From contig NZ_JACHMX010000001.1 of the NCBI RefSeq assembly GCF_014205155.1, positions 7,750,001-7,814,000 on the forward strand: a stretch of DNA of 64,000 bases, written 5' to 3'. How positions within the stretch are numbered: the first letter of the stretch is position 1; each line of letters starts with the position of its first letter. This document shows, piece after piece, positions 7,697-18,476 of the stretch. Both the position numbers and the translations under genes were made by a program. The DNA comes from Amycolatopsis umgeniensis (GTDB lineage: Bacteria; Actinomycetota; Actinomycetes; Mycobacteriales; Pseudonocardiaceae). A model generated the notes under the pieces. It made no database searches. It was not told where the DNA came from and worked only from the letters and a program-made list of their open reading frames with translations.

Positions 7697-9382
7697 TCAG
7701 AAGCCGGCGGCGGCGCGTTGAGCGGGGAGACCTCGCGTCGTGATCCCGCGCAGCACCTCGACGCGTTCCGAACCCGGCCGCCCGAGCACCCAGCTCGACC
7801 CCGGGACCTCCTTGGCGCGCTTCTTCAACGGCGCCAGGAGCCGGGAAGCGTCCTTGTAGGACCGGATCGCGCCGTTCCCGCACACCAGGGTCGCGAGGGA
7901 AACCGTCACCGGCAGCTCGTCGGCCGACCACGGCGTGTCGAGCAGCGCGGCGGCGACCGTGCCGATCTCGTCGACGTCACAGGCGATCAGGAAGTCGTCC
8001 CCGCCGACATGGCTGACGCGCATCCTCCGCAGCCGCGACTCCAGATCGGTGAGCGTCCGGCCGAGCGTGCGGATCAGGTCGTCACCGGCGGCGAATCCGG
8101 CGGTGTCGTTGACCGTCTTGAACGAGTCGACGTCCAGCCAGGCCGCGACGAACGGCTCCCGCGCGTTGATCCGGCGGTCGACGTCCCTGGCGACGGCGTC
8201 GCTGCCGGGCAGACGGGTCAGCGGGCTCAGTGAGACGGCCTCCTCGACCTTCGCCTCCGCCACCCCGCGGACGACCTCGTTCACCAGCACCACGCCGACG
8301 CACCGGCCGCGGTCGTCGACCACCACGACGTCGTCACCGGTCCGGCCCCAGTCCGCGTCGGTGACCAATTCGAGGAACTCCAGCGCGCTCGCGTCGGCGT
8401 GGATCGTGTGCGGCCGGTCGGCGAGCCGCGAAGCCGGCCGTTTGGCGTGCAGGGCGTGGCCGTACAACCCGGTGACCGCGACCAGGAACCGCGTCCGGTC
8501 GATCGACCACTGTGGACGGTGCCGGTCGTCGATGCCGACGATGCCGCTCGGCCCGTCGGCGGCGGCCAGCACCTCGCGTACGTCGTCACAGGTCGCGGCT
8601 TCCGGCAGGGTGGTCGCGGGCCGGAGGAAGTCGCCGACGCGGCGGGCGCGCGCGGTACCGGGGATGAACGGGCCGGGCGCGTCCGGCGCGGGCAGCGGCG
8701 CGTGGTTGCCGTCCGGCGGGGCGAGCAGGTTTCCCTGCGCGATCCGCACGCCGAGCCTGCGCGCGGACTCCAGCTGCTCGGTGGTCTCGAGTCCGGTCGC
8801 GACCAGCCGGTTGTCGGTCCGCGACGCGAAATGCAGCACGGCCTCGACCACCGCGACGGCGGCCGGGTCGTGCGGCAGGCCACGCAGCACGCTGCGGTCC
8901 AGTTTCACCAGGTCGATCGGCGCGGAGGCCAGCAGCGTGAGCGGCAGGTCGCCGCGGCCGAGGCCGTCGAGCGCGAGCCGGAAGCCGAGGTCGGTCAGCC
9001 GTCGCATCCCGCTGAGCAGCTGGTCGGCGGGGACCTGGGCGAACGGAGGCCCGATCTCCAGCACGACGTCCCTTGTCCGGCGGCCGGACAGGCTGAGCGC
9101 CTCGGTCAGCGGGTCGAACTGGGACGCGGGCGCGGCCAGTGTCCGCGCGGACAGGTTCAGGTGCAGGGGGAGGGTGGTCTGCGGCTCGTTCTGCTGCCGG
9201 ACGGCTTCGGCGGCGAGGCCGATGTCGACCTCGGCCAGCCTGCCGCTGCGCCGGGCGTCGGCCAGCAGTTCGTGGGCGGTGCCGCGGCCCGGCCGCGCCA
9301 GGGCTTCGAACGCGACGACGCCACCGGTGTGCAGGCTGTACAACGGCTGGTATGCGAAGCGGACCGCGATCTGCAACGTCAC
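7697..9382 (-). CDS. EAL-GGDEF protein with degenerate c-di-GMP active sites
   Basis: In this 561-residue protein the usual order is reversed. An EAL domain comes first (about 1-245, with EALARP and NLSARTLA), then a CBS-like region (about 310-385), then a GGDEF domain (about 390-540, motif GGDDF). Key EAL catalytic positions are lost: the metal-binding DDFG reads DGLG, and EGVE reads TGLE. Phosphodiesterase activity is therefore doubtful, and the protein may be a c-di-GMP effector or sensor. The start is GTG. No membrane segment was seen. It shares its direction with the lycopene cyclase gene upstream, 71 bases away. Confidence 0.88.
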   Translation of the reverse strand: MTLQIAVRFAYQPLYSLHTGGVVAFEALARPGRGTAHELLADARRSGRLAEVDIGLAAEAVRQQNEPQTTLPLHLNLSARTLAAPASQFDPLTEALSLSGRRTRDVVLEIGPPFAQVPADQLLSGMRRLTDLGFRLALDGLGRGDLPLTLLASAPIDLVKLDRSVLRGLPHDPAAVAVVEAVLHFASRTDNRLVATGLETTEQLESARRLGVRIAQGNLLAPPDGNHAPLPAPDAPGPFIPGTARARRVGDFLRPATTLPEAATCDDVREVLAAADGPSGIVGIDDRHRPQWSIDRTRFLVAVTGLYGHALHAKRPASRLADRPHTIHADASALEFLELVTDADWGRTGDDVVVVDDRGRCVGVVLVNEVVRGVAEAKVEEAVSLSPLTRLPGSDAVARDVDRRINAREPFVAAWLDVDSFKTVNDTAGFAAGDDLIRTLGRTLTDLESRLRRMRVSHVGGDDFLIACDVDEIGTVAAALLDTPWSADELPVTVSLATLVCGNGAIRSYKDASRLLAPLKKRAKEVPGSSWVLGRPGSERVEVLRGITTRGLPAQRAAAGF

Positions 9383-9453
9383 GATCGTATGTTCGCCGGA
9401 TGTGGCGGGAAGCGGAACACGTGTCGACTGATGTTCATCATGGCGGCATCGGG

Positions 9454-10581
9454 TTACCTAGAACGGCGTAACGCACGCCACCCGATCAGGTGTTTTCTCA
9501 CTCGCCATGGCGCTGTCCGGAAAAGTGCCGACATCGCTTCGACGGTTCCCGGAACGTCTTCGCGGCCGCTGGTGAAAGCCCGTTGGAGTCCGGTGGGCAA
9601 GGCGAAGAACAGATCGAAGAACACCGGGACCGTTTCGGGCGGCATCCCGCACAGCGCCCGCAGCCCGTGCCGCCGCAATCCGTGCACGGTGCGCGCCGAA
9701 GACGGCCACAGCGCCCGGTGAGCGGCCGACGCGACCTCGGCGGGGCCCCGGTCCCAGACCTTGGCGACGGCGACGGCGACCGGGTCCGCGAGCCGCACCG
9801 AGGTCGCCACGCTGTACCCGGTGGCCGGATGCACCAGCCCGGCCGCGGCCCCGAACGGCACCGTCCGGCCGCGTCGGGGCGCCGGCACGTCGAGCACGAT
9901 GCGCACCCGTTCCTCGCGCCCGGCCGACGTCAGCCCGGCGGCCGCCAGCCGGGCACGCAGGCGCACGGCCAGGAGCTCCAGCGGCAGGCCGGGCTTGCGG
10001 GCCAGCGAGGTCTCCTCGACCAGGACGGTGCCGTCGCCGAGCGGCAACACGTACAGGAAACCCTGTTCGCTGCCGCGCCAGTCCATGAACACGGCGGTTT
10101 CCGGGCTGTCGGCCAGGCGTTGCGCGTCCTCGGCGGGCAGGACGACGCCGAACGCCGTCTGCTCGTACCGCTTCCCCCTCGGCCGGGCGCCGGAAGCGTC
10201 GACGTACAGGCCCGCCGCCAGGACCCGTCCGTCCTCGAGCCGCACCGACGAGCCCCGCGCGCCGTGGTCGACGCCGGCCACCGCCCCGGCGACGACCTGG
10301 TAGCCGCCGTCCAGCCACGAGCGCAGACCGGCGTTGTCCACCACGAGGTACTGCCGGTCGAGCAAATGCGGCCTGGTTCCGAACGCGAGCGTCCTCGAAG
10401 GCGCGCAGGCGATGGCGCTCTCGGGCAGCGACGGCAGCTCGTCGGCCCACAGCCCGTAGGTCGCCCGCCAGCGCCTGCCCGGCGCCGGGTCGATCAGGGT
10501 CGTCGAGAGGCCTCGCCGCGCGCAGGCACGGGCGAGCGCCCGCCCGGCCGGGCCGCCGCCCGCGATCACCACGTCCGCCAC
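9454..10581 (-). CDS. crtY: Lycopene beta-cyclase family protein
   Basis: This 375-residue flavoprotein cyclizes the ends of lycopene-like carotenoids. The N-terminal dinucleotide-binding motif is VVIAGGGPAGRALA. The family signature ATYGLWADELP (about residues 39-49) and YLVVDNAGL support a CrtY/CrtL-type enzyme, as does the FGAAAGLVHPATGYSVATSVRLADPVA motif near residue 240. The start is GTG with a weak RBS. The gap to the divergent dgt-like gene is only 43 bases. No other carotenoid genes lie within 9 kb either side. Confidence 0.88.
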   Translation of the reverse strand: MADVVIAGGGPAGRALARACARRGLSTTLIDPAPGRRWRATYGLWADELPSLPESAIACAPSRTLAFGTRPHLLDRQYLVVDNAGLRSWLDGGYQVVAGAVAGVDHGARGSSVRLEDGRVLAAGLYVDASGARPRGKRYEQTAFGVVLPAEDAQRLADSPETAVFMDWRGSEQGFLYVLPLGDGTVLVEETSLARKPGLPLELLAVRLRARLAAAGLTSAGREERVRIVLDVPAPRRGRTVPFGAAAGLVHPATGYSVATSVRLADPVAVAVAKVWDRGPAEVASAAHRALWPSSARTVHGLRRHGLRALCGMPPETVPVFFDLFFALPTGLQRAFTSGREDVPGTVEAMSALFRTAPWRVRKHLIGWRALRRSR

Positions 10582-10624
10582 CTGGGCAGTGTCTCAAAGC
10601 GCCCCGGCGGATACGGTGTGGCGC

Positions 10625-12187
10625 ATGGAACAGACGGATCCAAGGACGTGGCGGCGTGATCCGGAGAGCGAGAGCGCCGGGTTCACCGACCTCGCCACGA
10701 GCCCGTTCCGGATCGACCGTGACCGGATCGCCGCGTCGCCGTTCTTCGCCCGCCTCGGCGGGGTGACCCAGGTGGTCAGCGCCGGTGGCTCCGGACTGCT
10801 GCACAACCGGCTCACCCACAGTCTCAAGGTCGCTCAGGTCGCGCGCGCGATCGCCGAGCGGATCAACTCCACCAGCGATTCCGCCGAACTCGCCGCGAAA
10901 CTGGGCGGCTGCGATCCGGACGTCGCCGAGGCGGCCGCGCTCGCGCACGATCTGGGGCATCCGCCGTTCGGGCATCTGGGGGAGCAGACCCTCGACCGGA
11001 TCGCCCGGCACCGGTTCGGCCTCGCCGACGGTTTCGAGGGCAACGCGCAGTCGTTCCGGATCATCACCACCACCGACGTGCGCGGACCGTCCGCTTCCGG
11101 ACTCGACCTCACCACGGCGGTGCGCGCCGCGGTGCTGAAGTACCCGTGGGCGCGCCTGCACGTGCCCGATCCGCATCCGACGTCGATGTCCGTCCAGCCG
11201 CGCGGCGCGGCCGAGCCCGCCGACGCCCCCGGCACCGGCGCGAGCAAGTTCTCCGCCTACAGCACCGAGCTCGACGACTTCGCCCAGGCGCGGGCGCCGT
11301 TCGACGGCCGGATCGAACCCTGGCAGCAGACCGTCGAAGCGTCCGTGATGGACACCGCCGACGACATCGCCTACGCCATCCACGATCTCCAGGACTTCCA
11401 CCGGATCGGCGTCCTGCAGCACGCGCCGGTCGCGGCCGAGTTCACCGGCTGGGTCGAGGGCGCGGTGGATCTGGCCGGGCTGGACGACGCGACCTTGACC
11501 GCCGAACGGCGGCTTCCCGGCCGTTCGCTGGAACGGTTGCGCCGCCGGATGCACGCCAAGGACGGCTGGATAGTCGACGACGACGCCTTCACCAGTGCCG
11601 TCGCCCGTGTCCGGGCCGAACTCGTCGACGGTTTGCTCGCCACCGGGTTCGACGGGTCCATCGAGGCCGAACAGGCCACCGCCGCCTTCTCCGCGAAATG
11701 GACCGCGCGTCTCGTCGACGGCGTGCAGGTCGTGCCGTCGCCCTCGACCCGGACAGGGCATCTCACGCTGCGGCCCGCGCAGTGGCACGAGGTGCAGGTG
11801 CTGAAATTCGTGCACCGGCGGTTCGTGCTGCTGCGCCCGGAACTGGCGCTGCACCAGCGCGGTCAGGCGAGCCTGGTGACCACGCTGGTCGACGCGCTCG
11901 ACGCGTGGCTGCTCGACCGCGACGAGTTCTACCGGCTCCCGCGACGGCTGCACGATCTGGTGGAACTGGCGCGCTCGGAGTTCAACGATCTCGCGCGCAG
12001 GTCGCCGGAACTGCTCATCGGAGCGACCGGGGAACCGGTCACCGGCGCCGACGCCGTGCGCGGGCTCGCGCGCGGCCGGGCGGTGGTCGACTTCGTGGCG
12101 TCGCTGACGGACAAACAAGCGGTGACCCTTTTGGACGGCTTGTCCGGTCGCGCTTCGCAGCCGTGGTCGGACTCGTTCGTCCTTTGA
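10625..12187 (+). CDS. dgt: dGTPase-like HD-domain triphosphohydrolase
   Basis: This 520-residue protein hydrolyses dNTPs to nucleosides and triphosphate. The HD-domain metal site is visible as RLTHSLKVAQVA (about residue 65) and AALAHDLGHPPFGH (about 111-124), with the second-half VMDTADDIAYAIHDLQDF Asp cluster. The length suits the long dGTPase subfamily. The ATG at 10625 is chosen over one 36 bases upstream, because TACGGT (10612-10617) is a plausible -10 that would make the mRNA nearly leaderless. It is divergent from crtY. Confidence 0.88.
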   Translation: MEQTDPRTWRRDPESESAGFTDLATSPFRIDRDRIAASPFFARLGGVTQVVSAGGSGLLHNRLTHSLKVAQVARAIAERINSTSDSAELAAKLGGCDPDVAEAAALAHDLGHPPFGHLGEQTLDRIARHRFGLADGFEGNAQSFRIITTTDVRGPSASGLDLTTAVRAAVLKYPWARLHVPDPHPTSMSVQPRGAAEPADAPGTGASKFSAYSTELDDFAQARAPFDGRIEPWQQTVEASVMDTADDIAYAIHDLQDFHRIGVLQHAPVAAEFTGWVEGAVDLAGLDDATLTAERRLPGRSLERLRRRMHAKDGWIVDDDAFTSAVARVRAELVDGLLATGFDGSIEAEQATAAFSAKWTARLVDGVQVVPSPSTRTGHLTLRPAQWHEVQVLKFVHRRFVLLRPELALHQRGQASLVTTLVDALDAWLLDRDEFYRLPRRLHDLVELARSEFNDLARRSPELLIGATGEPVTGADAVRGLARGRAVVDFVASLTDKQAVTLLDGLSGRASQPWSDSFVL

Positions 12188-12387
12188 GGCCGGTCTTCGG
12201 CACATCGTGACCATACGATTACGCTGATCGGCCTACAGCATCCGGCCAAAAACGGAAAATCCCATTCCGACGTCACTCGAACGGCGCCTGCCGCCGGTGC
12301 ACGCCCGGTACTTAGCTTGATCCAGCCGGTGATCGCCGGCATTGGTCAGCGTGAGTCGGGGCACGCGCCTAGGAATCGGAGGCGCAC

Positions 12388-15306
12388 GTGCGTCCAACCC
12401 GTTCTAGTAGGAGAAGAAGAACGATCCTGACCGCAGGCACGGCGGCACTCGTCACCGCGCTCGGCCTGGTCAGTCCGCCCGTCGCGGCGGCGGAAACGGG
12501 CCAATCCCCGGACTCGTTCTCGGAGAACACGATCCGGCAGATCGAGGCCCTGCAGTCGATCAAGAAGAGCCAGACCGCCAGCGAGTCCAAAGTGGACAGC
12601 AGGCTGCTCGTCGAACAGAAACTCCGCGCTCAACGCATGTCGGCCTCCGCGGTTCCCGCACTGGGGTCTGGGGCGAATGTCTCCGCGGCCGGCACCGTAC
12701 TCGTGGACATCCGGGGCCAGGTCTCGGAAGAACTCCTGAAGAGCCTGCGTGAATCCGGTGCGGGGATTCGCGCGGTCTCCGAACGTTACGGCAGCGTGCG
12801 CGCCGAAGTGCCGCTGAACGCTGTCCCGGTGATCGCCGGACGCGAGGACGTCAAGAAGGTCGAGACCGCCAACGAGGCGTTCACCGCCCGTCAGCTGGCC
12901 GAGCCTTCCGCCGCGGGCAAGCAGGCGAAGACGGAGAGCAAGGAAGAGAAGGGCGCCCGGATCGCGGCCGAGCTGAAGAAGGCCGTCGAGGCCAAGGGCC
13001 AGGTCGGCATCGCCGCCGGGCCGATCAACAGCGAAGGCGATCGTGCGCACAACGCCGACACCGCGCGCCAGCAGTTCGGCGTCACCGGGGTGGGCACCAA
13101 GATCTGCGCGCTGTCCGACGGCGTCGACTCGCTCGCGACCTCGCAGGCTCGCGGCGAACTCCCGGCGGGCGTCGACGTGATCCCCGGTCAGGAGGGCGAC
13201 GGCGACGAAGGCACCGCCATGCTCGAGATCATCCACGATCTCGCGCCGAACGCGTCGCTCGGTTTCGCCAGCGCGTTCAACTCCGACGCCAGCTTCGCCG
13301 ACAACATCCGCAAGCTGCGCTTCGACGCGCACTGCGACGTCATCGTCGACGACGTCCTGTACTTCAAGGAATCGCCGTTCCAGGACTGGATCATCGCCCA
13401 GGCCGTGAACGACGTGACCGCCAACGGCGCGCTGTACTTCTCCTCGGCCGGTAACGAGGGCAACGTCGCCGACGGCACCTCCGGCCACTGGGAAGGCGAC
13501 TTCGTCGACTCCGGCAAGAGCGTCGGCAAGTTCGCCGGTACCGCGCACAACTTCGCCGGAGCCGCGGGCAACCAGATCTTCGAGCCGATCTCGAACGCGT
13601 CCGGGGCCGTGCCGGTCACCTTGTTCTGGTCGGACCCGCTGGGCCGCTCGAACAACGACTACGACCTGTACCTGCTGAACGCGGCGGGCAACGTCGTCGA
13701 CCTGAGCCAGGACGTCCAGACCGGCACCCAGGACGCCTACGAGCGGGTGGACACCACGGGCGCCGCCGGGCTGCGGCTGGCCATCGTCAAGTTCTCCGGT
13801 GAGGGCCGCTACCTGTCGCTGTCCGCGCTGCGCGGCCGTTTCACCGACTCGGCCGACGGCCTCAAGGCCTACACCAAACCCGGCGTGACCGTGGGTCACT
13901 CGGCGGCGCGGGACGCGTTCAGCGTCGCGGCGGCTCCGGCGGCGAAGGCGTTCCCGCGTGCCCTCGAACCGGGCGACCCGGCCAACCCGGCCGGTCCGTT
14001 CCCCGCCGCCTTCGGCGCGACCACGAAGGTCGAACGGTTCACTTCGGACGGTCCGCGGCGGATGTTCTACCAGGCCGACGGCACCCCGATCACCCCGGGC
14101 AACGTGTCCGGGACCGGTGGTGAGGTCCGCGCCAAGCCGGACTTCACCGCGGCCGACGGCGTCTCGACCAGCGTCACCGGCTTCACCACGTTCTACGGCA
14201 CGTCGGCCGCCGCGCCGCACGCCGCCGCGATCGCGGGCCTGGTGCTTTCGGGCAACCCGGGGCTTCCCCCGGCCGACGTGCGCGAGGCGCTGATCAACAC
14301 CGCCGTCGACATCCTGGCCCCGGGCCGTGACCCCTCCAGCGGCGCGGGCGTCATCCTCGCCGACAAGGTGCTCGCGTACACCGGTGCCAGCCCGCAGCCG
14401 CTCGCGACCGCGGGCCAGCCGACGGTCACCCCGGCCGACGGCGGCTCCGCGCTCGACCCGGGCGACACCGCCAAGGTGACCCTGCCGGTGACCAACCGCG
14501 GCGACGGCACCGCGTCGTCGACCAGCGTCGTGCTCACCAGCCCGACCCCCGGTGTCACGGTGGCGCCGCGGTCGAAGTCGTACGGCACGATCAGCCCCGG
14601 GCAGACCGGCGTGAACGACTTCACCATCACCGTTCCCACCACGCAGGAACTCGGTGTGCCGGTGGTGCTGAACGCCAGGGTGACTTTCGCGGGTTCGTTC
14701 TCGCCGAGCACGTCGACGTTCTCGCTGCCTGTCGGCACGCCGTCGCCGGTGACGCAGAACTTCGCCTACGCCGGTGCGGCGGTGGCCATCCCGGACAGCG
14801 ACCCGACCGGCGTGACCGTGCCGATCACGGTGAGCGGCGTGGGACGCGCGTCGAAGCTGACGTTCTCGGTGGACGGGGCCACGTGCAACACCGACCAGAC
14901 CTCGACGACGGTGGGCATCAACCACTCGTACGTCGGTGACCTGGTCGGCACGCTGACCTCGCCGGCGGGCGCGAAGGCGACCGTGTTCCAGCGCGGCGGC
15001 GGCTCGGGCAACAACGTGTGCCAGGTCGTCTTCGCCGACACCGCGACCGCTCTGTTCAGTTCGGCGCCCGCGGCGAATGCCCCGTTCACCGGGACCTACA
15101 AGCCGGTGCAGCCGTTGGGCGGCCTCACCACCGGTACGGCGGCCGACGGTGTCTGGACGTTCACCGCGGTGGACGTCGCCGGTGGCGACACCGGTTCGAT
15201 CCGCTCGATCTCCTTGCACGTCAACGGTTTCGTCCAGCCCGGGGTGGCTGAGCGGCCCGCGGGCGTCGGGAAGTCGGTCGGCAAGGGGCCGGTGAAGCCG
15301 GTCTAG
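12388..15306 (+). CDS. Secreted S8/S53-like serine protease with P-domain
   Basis: This 972-residue exported protein has an Arg-rich N-terminus followed by a hydrophobic stretch and an AAA cleavage-type site (signal about 1-35). A prodomain-like region (about 100-175) precedes the catalytic domain. The Asp motif is CALSDGVD (about 240), Asn is in SSAGNEG (about 352) and Ser is in GTSAAAPHAA (about 604). Where subtilisins have HGT this protein has DEGTAML (about 272), so Glu probably replaces His, as in some S53-like members. A beta-sandwich domain (about 680-785) and a C-terminal proprotein-convertase P-domain (about 790-955) follow. GTG has GGAGG 5 bases upstream. Confidence 0.88.
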   Translation: MRPTRSSRRRRTILTAGTAALVTALGLVSPPVAAAETGQSPDSFSENTIRQIEALQSIKKSQTASESKVDSRLLVEQKLRAQRMSASAVPALGSGANVSAAGTVLVDIRGQVSEELLKSLRESGAGIRAVSERYGSVRAEVPLNAVPVIAGREDVKKVETANEAFTARQLAEPSAAGKQAKTESKEEKGARIAAELKKAVEAKGQVGIAAGPINSEGDRAHNADTARQQFGVTGVGTKICALSDGVDSLATSQARGELPAGVDVIPGQEGDGDEGTAMLEIIHDLAPNASLGFASAFNSDASFADNIRKLRFDAHCDVIVDDVLYFKESPFQDWIIAQAVNDVTANGALYFSSAGNEGNVADGTSGHWEGDFVDSGKSVGKFAGTAHNFAGAAGNQIFEPISNASGAVPVTLFWSDPLGRSNNDYDLYLLNAAGNVVDLSQDVQTGTQDAYERVDTTGAAGLRLAIVKFSGEGRYLSLSALRGRFTDSADGLKAYTKPGVTVGHSAARDAFSVAAAPAAKAFPRALEPGDPANPAGPFPAAFGATTKVERFTSDGPRRMFYQADGTPITPGNVSGTGGEVRAKPDFTAADGVSTSVTGFTTFYGTSAAAPHAAAIAGLVLSGNPGLPPADVREALINTAVDILAPGRDPSSGAGVILADKVLAYTGASPQPLATAGQPTVTPADGGSALDPGDTAKVTLPVTNRGDGTASSTSVVLTSPTPGVTVAPRSKSYGTISPGQTGVNDFTITVPTTQELGVPVVLNARVTFAGSFSPSTSTFSLPVGTPSPVTQNFAYAGAAVAIPDSDPTGVTVPITVSGVGRASKLTFSVDGATCNTDQTSTTVGINHSYVGDLVGTLTSPAGAKATVFQRGGGSGNNVCQVVFADTATALFSSAPAANAPFTGTYKPVQPLGGLTTGTAADGVWTFTAVDVAGGDTGSIRSISLHVNGFVQPGVAERPAGVGKSVGKGPVKPV

Positions 15307-15321
15307 TCCTCTCGTGAAGCG

Positions 15322-15373
15322 CGTGAAGGCCTCCTTGCCTACCCTGAAGGTAGTGAAGGGGCCCTTCGCTACC
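15322..15373. repeat. Imperfect GTGAAGGCCTCCTT-family hairpin
   Basis: CGTGAAGGCCTCCTTGCCTACC is followed by CTGA and an imperfect partner ending in GGCCCTTCGCTACC. It is a decayed member of the hairpin family, just after the protease stop. It probably acts with 15431-15485 as a terminator. Confidence 0.5.
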
Positions 15374-15430
15374 CGACGATGTGATCCTTGGTGACACTGG
15401 GGCGAATGTGACACCACTACCGTCCCGATA

Positions 15431-15485
15431 GTCCGTGAAGGCCTCCTTGAGGGACCCAGAGTCCCGCAAGGAGGCCTTCACGGAC
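15431..15485. terminator. 55-nt hairpin of the GTGAAGGCCTCCTT family
   Basis: A perfect 19-bp outer stem (15431-15449 with 15467-15485) and an inner 5-bp stem GGGAC/GTCCC close a 5-base loop. It lies between the protease stop and the VLRF1 gene, so it could terminate protease transcription. The family is dispersed through the window, mostly at gene ends. Confidence 0.6.
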
Positions 15486-15524
15486 TTTGGCTCGCGAGAC
15501 CACCGGGACGCGTAGGTTGAACCC

Positions 15525-16193
15525 ATGGCGAGGGAGCGGCAGGTGGCGGGCGGGGGACGGGCGGTCGAGGTCGCCCCGGACCGCCTCGAAGGCTGGTACG
15601 CCCGGTTCGCCGTCCGCAACGAGGGCGTGCGCTCGACGGAATTCGCGCCGGACATCGTCACGGTCACCGCGGACAACGGTGTCGTCGCCGTCGCGACCGT
15701 CCCTTTCGGACCGTTGGACGCCGAGGGAACCGTGGCCGGACTGGCCATCGGACCGCTCGTCGACCACGCCCTTGTCTCCCGGAGGATCGCGCTCCTGCTG
15801 GTGCGGCGAGGCGGGCACAGTGTCGGGATCGCGCGCGGGGGAGTGGTCGTCCAGTCCAGGACGGATCGCCATCTCGTCCAGGGCCGGTCCGCGGCGGGCG
15901 GCTGGTCGCAACAGCGTTTCGCGCGACGCAGGGAAGGGCAGGCGCGCGTCGCGCTGCGTTCCGCCGCCGAAGACGCCTTCGAGGTGCTCCTGCCTCAACT
16001 GTCCGAAGTGGACGCGGTCGTACTCGGGGGCGACCGGCGGGCGCTGGAATCACTGCGGGAGGACCGGCGGCTGGCACCGCTGTTCGAGCGTGCCGAACCC
16101 CGTGTTCTCGACATCGCCGAACCGCGCCGGACGGTGCTCGACGACGCGGCCGAACGGGCGGTCGCGGTGGAGATCACGCTGCGCGAGCCGTGA
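15525..16193 (+). CDS. VLRF1-type peptidyl-tRNA hydrolase / release factor (acVLRF1)
   Basis: This 222-residue protein resembles the actinobacterial branch of the Vms1/ANKZF1-like release-factor-1 fold, which hydrolyses peptidyl-tRNA on stalled large ribosomal subunits. The key loop GRSAAGGWSQQRFARRR (about residues 123-139) carries the conserved Gly/Gln catalytic region. The C-terminal half shows VVLGGDRRALESL, expected of this fold. The ATG at 15525 is preferred over an overlapping longer frame, which reads the gene out of phase. Together with the nearby ABC-F gene it suggests a ribosome-quality neighbourhood. Confidence 0.75.
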   Translation: MARERQVAGGGRAVEVAPDRLEGWYARFAVRNEGVRSTEFAPDIVTVTADNGVVAVATVPFGPLDAEGTVAGLAIGPLVDHALVSRRIALLLVRRGGHSVGIARGGVVVQSRTDRHLVQGRSAAGGWSQQRFARRREGQARVALRSAAEDAFEVLLPQLSEVDAVVLGGDRRALESLREDRRLAPLFERAEPRVLDIAEPRRTVLDDAAERAVAVEITLREP

Positions 16194-16357
16194 CGCCGGG
16201 CACGGTCGGGCGACGTACGCGGAGGGCTGAAGGGCCCCTTACCCGCATGTGATGCGGCGAAGTTCCCTTCACCGCGCCGCACGCGGGGAAAGCGTCCTTC
16301 AGCCCCGTCTCCCGTGACATCGGGCACGGTCGGGTAAATCCGCTCGACACCGGCCCG

Positions 16358-16363
16358 TACACT
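16358..16363 (+). promoter_or_regulatory. Predicted -10 element for the ABC-F leader
   Basis: TACACT lies 6 bases before a GTG that opens a six-codon reading frame, which would place the transcription start on or next to that GTG, so the leader peptide could be leaderless. No clear -35 is visible. Confidence 0.4.
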
Positions 16364-16369
16364 GATCGC

Positions 16370-16390
16370 GTGGACATCCTCTTGGAGTAG
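16370..16390 (+). CDS. Putative leader peptide MDILLE upstream of ABC-F gene
   Basis: GTG GAC ATC CTC TTG GAG TAG encodes six residues. It starts where transcription is predicted to begin and ends four bases before a 10-bp GC hairpin (16394-16416). The arrangement resembles ribosome-mediated attenuation known for some antibiotic-resistance ABC-F genes, in which stalling on a short upstream frame changes downstream folding. The frame and hairpin are seen directly; function is inference. Confidence 0.4.
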   Translation: MDILLE

Positions 16391-16393
16391 CTC

Positions 16394-16416
16394 CTCGCCG
16401 GCCCCGGGCCGGCGAG
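16394..16416 (+). promoter_or_regulatory. GC-rich attenuator-like hairpin in ABC-F leader
   Basis: CTCGCCGGCC and GGCCGGCGAG are perfect 10-bp arms around a 3-base loop, just after the MDILLE stop. There is no T run. It could act as a transcription attenuator or protect the mRNA. The ABC-F start is 44 bases downstream. Confidence 0.5.
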
Positions 16417-16459
16417 TCGAAGCTGTCCGCTCATCCACCCCCTTTTACCGGGAGTTCCC

Positions 16460-18088
<1,629 letters not shown>

Positions 18089-18266
18089 GCCCTGCGTCCG
18101 TTCGGGTGCTTGATCGATGCCATCCGGCCACTGAAATGGCCCAATGTGATCGCGGTTTCAGCAGTTTTGCGCTCGTCGTCTGGCATTCCGGCGCTCAGTG
18201 TTCGATCATTGCGGCGACAGGGGCCGCTATGTGGCCCAGAACACTCTCGGCGGGAAGGCGATCGAC

Positions 18267-18476
18267 GTGGCTGATCTCAAGAAAGGCGCGCGGATCACCG
18301 GCAACACGCGTGACAAGCTGGCCGCTGACCTGAAGAAGAAATACGAGAAGGGCTCGAGCATCCGCGCCCTCGCGGAGTCCACGGGCCGTTCGTACGGGTT
18401 CGTGCACCGGGTCCTCTCGGAGTCCGGCGTCCAGCTTCGTGGCCGTGGTGGTGCCACCAGGGTCAAGAAGAAGTAG
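18267..18476 (+). CDS. Small helix-turn-helix protein (Rv1473A-like)
   Basis: This 69-residue basic protein centres on DKLAADLKKKYEKGSSIRALAESTGRSYGFVHRVLSESG, a clear helix-turn-helix, and ends with a Lys/Arg tail. Homologues are widespread and conserved in actinobacteria, probably as DNA-binding regulators. GTG at 18267 matches the usual start (VADLKKGARITG) with GGAAGG upstream; a longer in-frame start adds 23 unconserved residues. Its stop codon abuts the stop of the convergent membrane-protein gene. Confidence 0.8.
   Translation: MADLKKGARITGNTRDKLAADLKKKYEKGSSIRALAESTGRSYGFVHRVLSESGVQLRGRGGATRVKKK

Noticed and set aside
9458..12214. Minus-strand frame covering crtY and the dGTPase gene out of phase
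   Set aside because: It reads crtY in the wrong frame and dgt antisense; both real genes have full family motifs.
12346..15417. Minus-strand open frame of over 1,000 codons opposite the secreted protease
   Set aside because: No recognisable domain and a long antisense overlap with a gene having a signal peptide, catalytic motifs and a good RBS.
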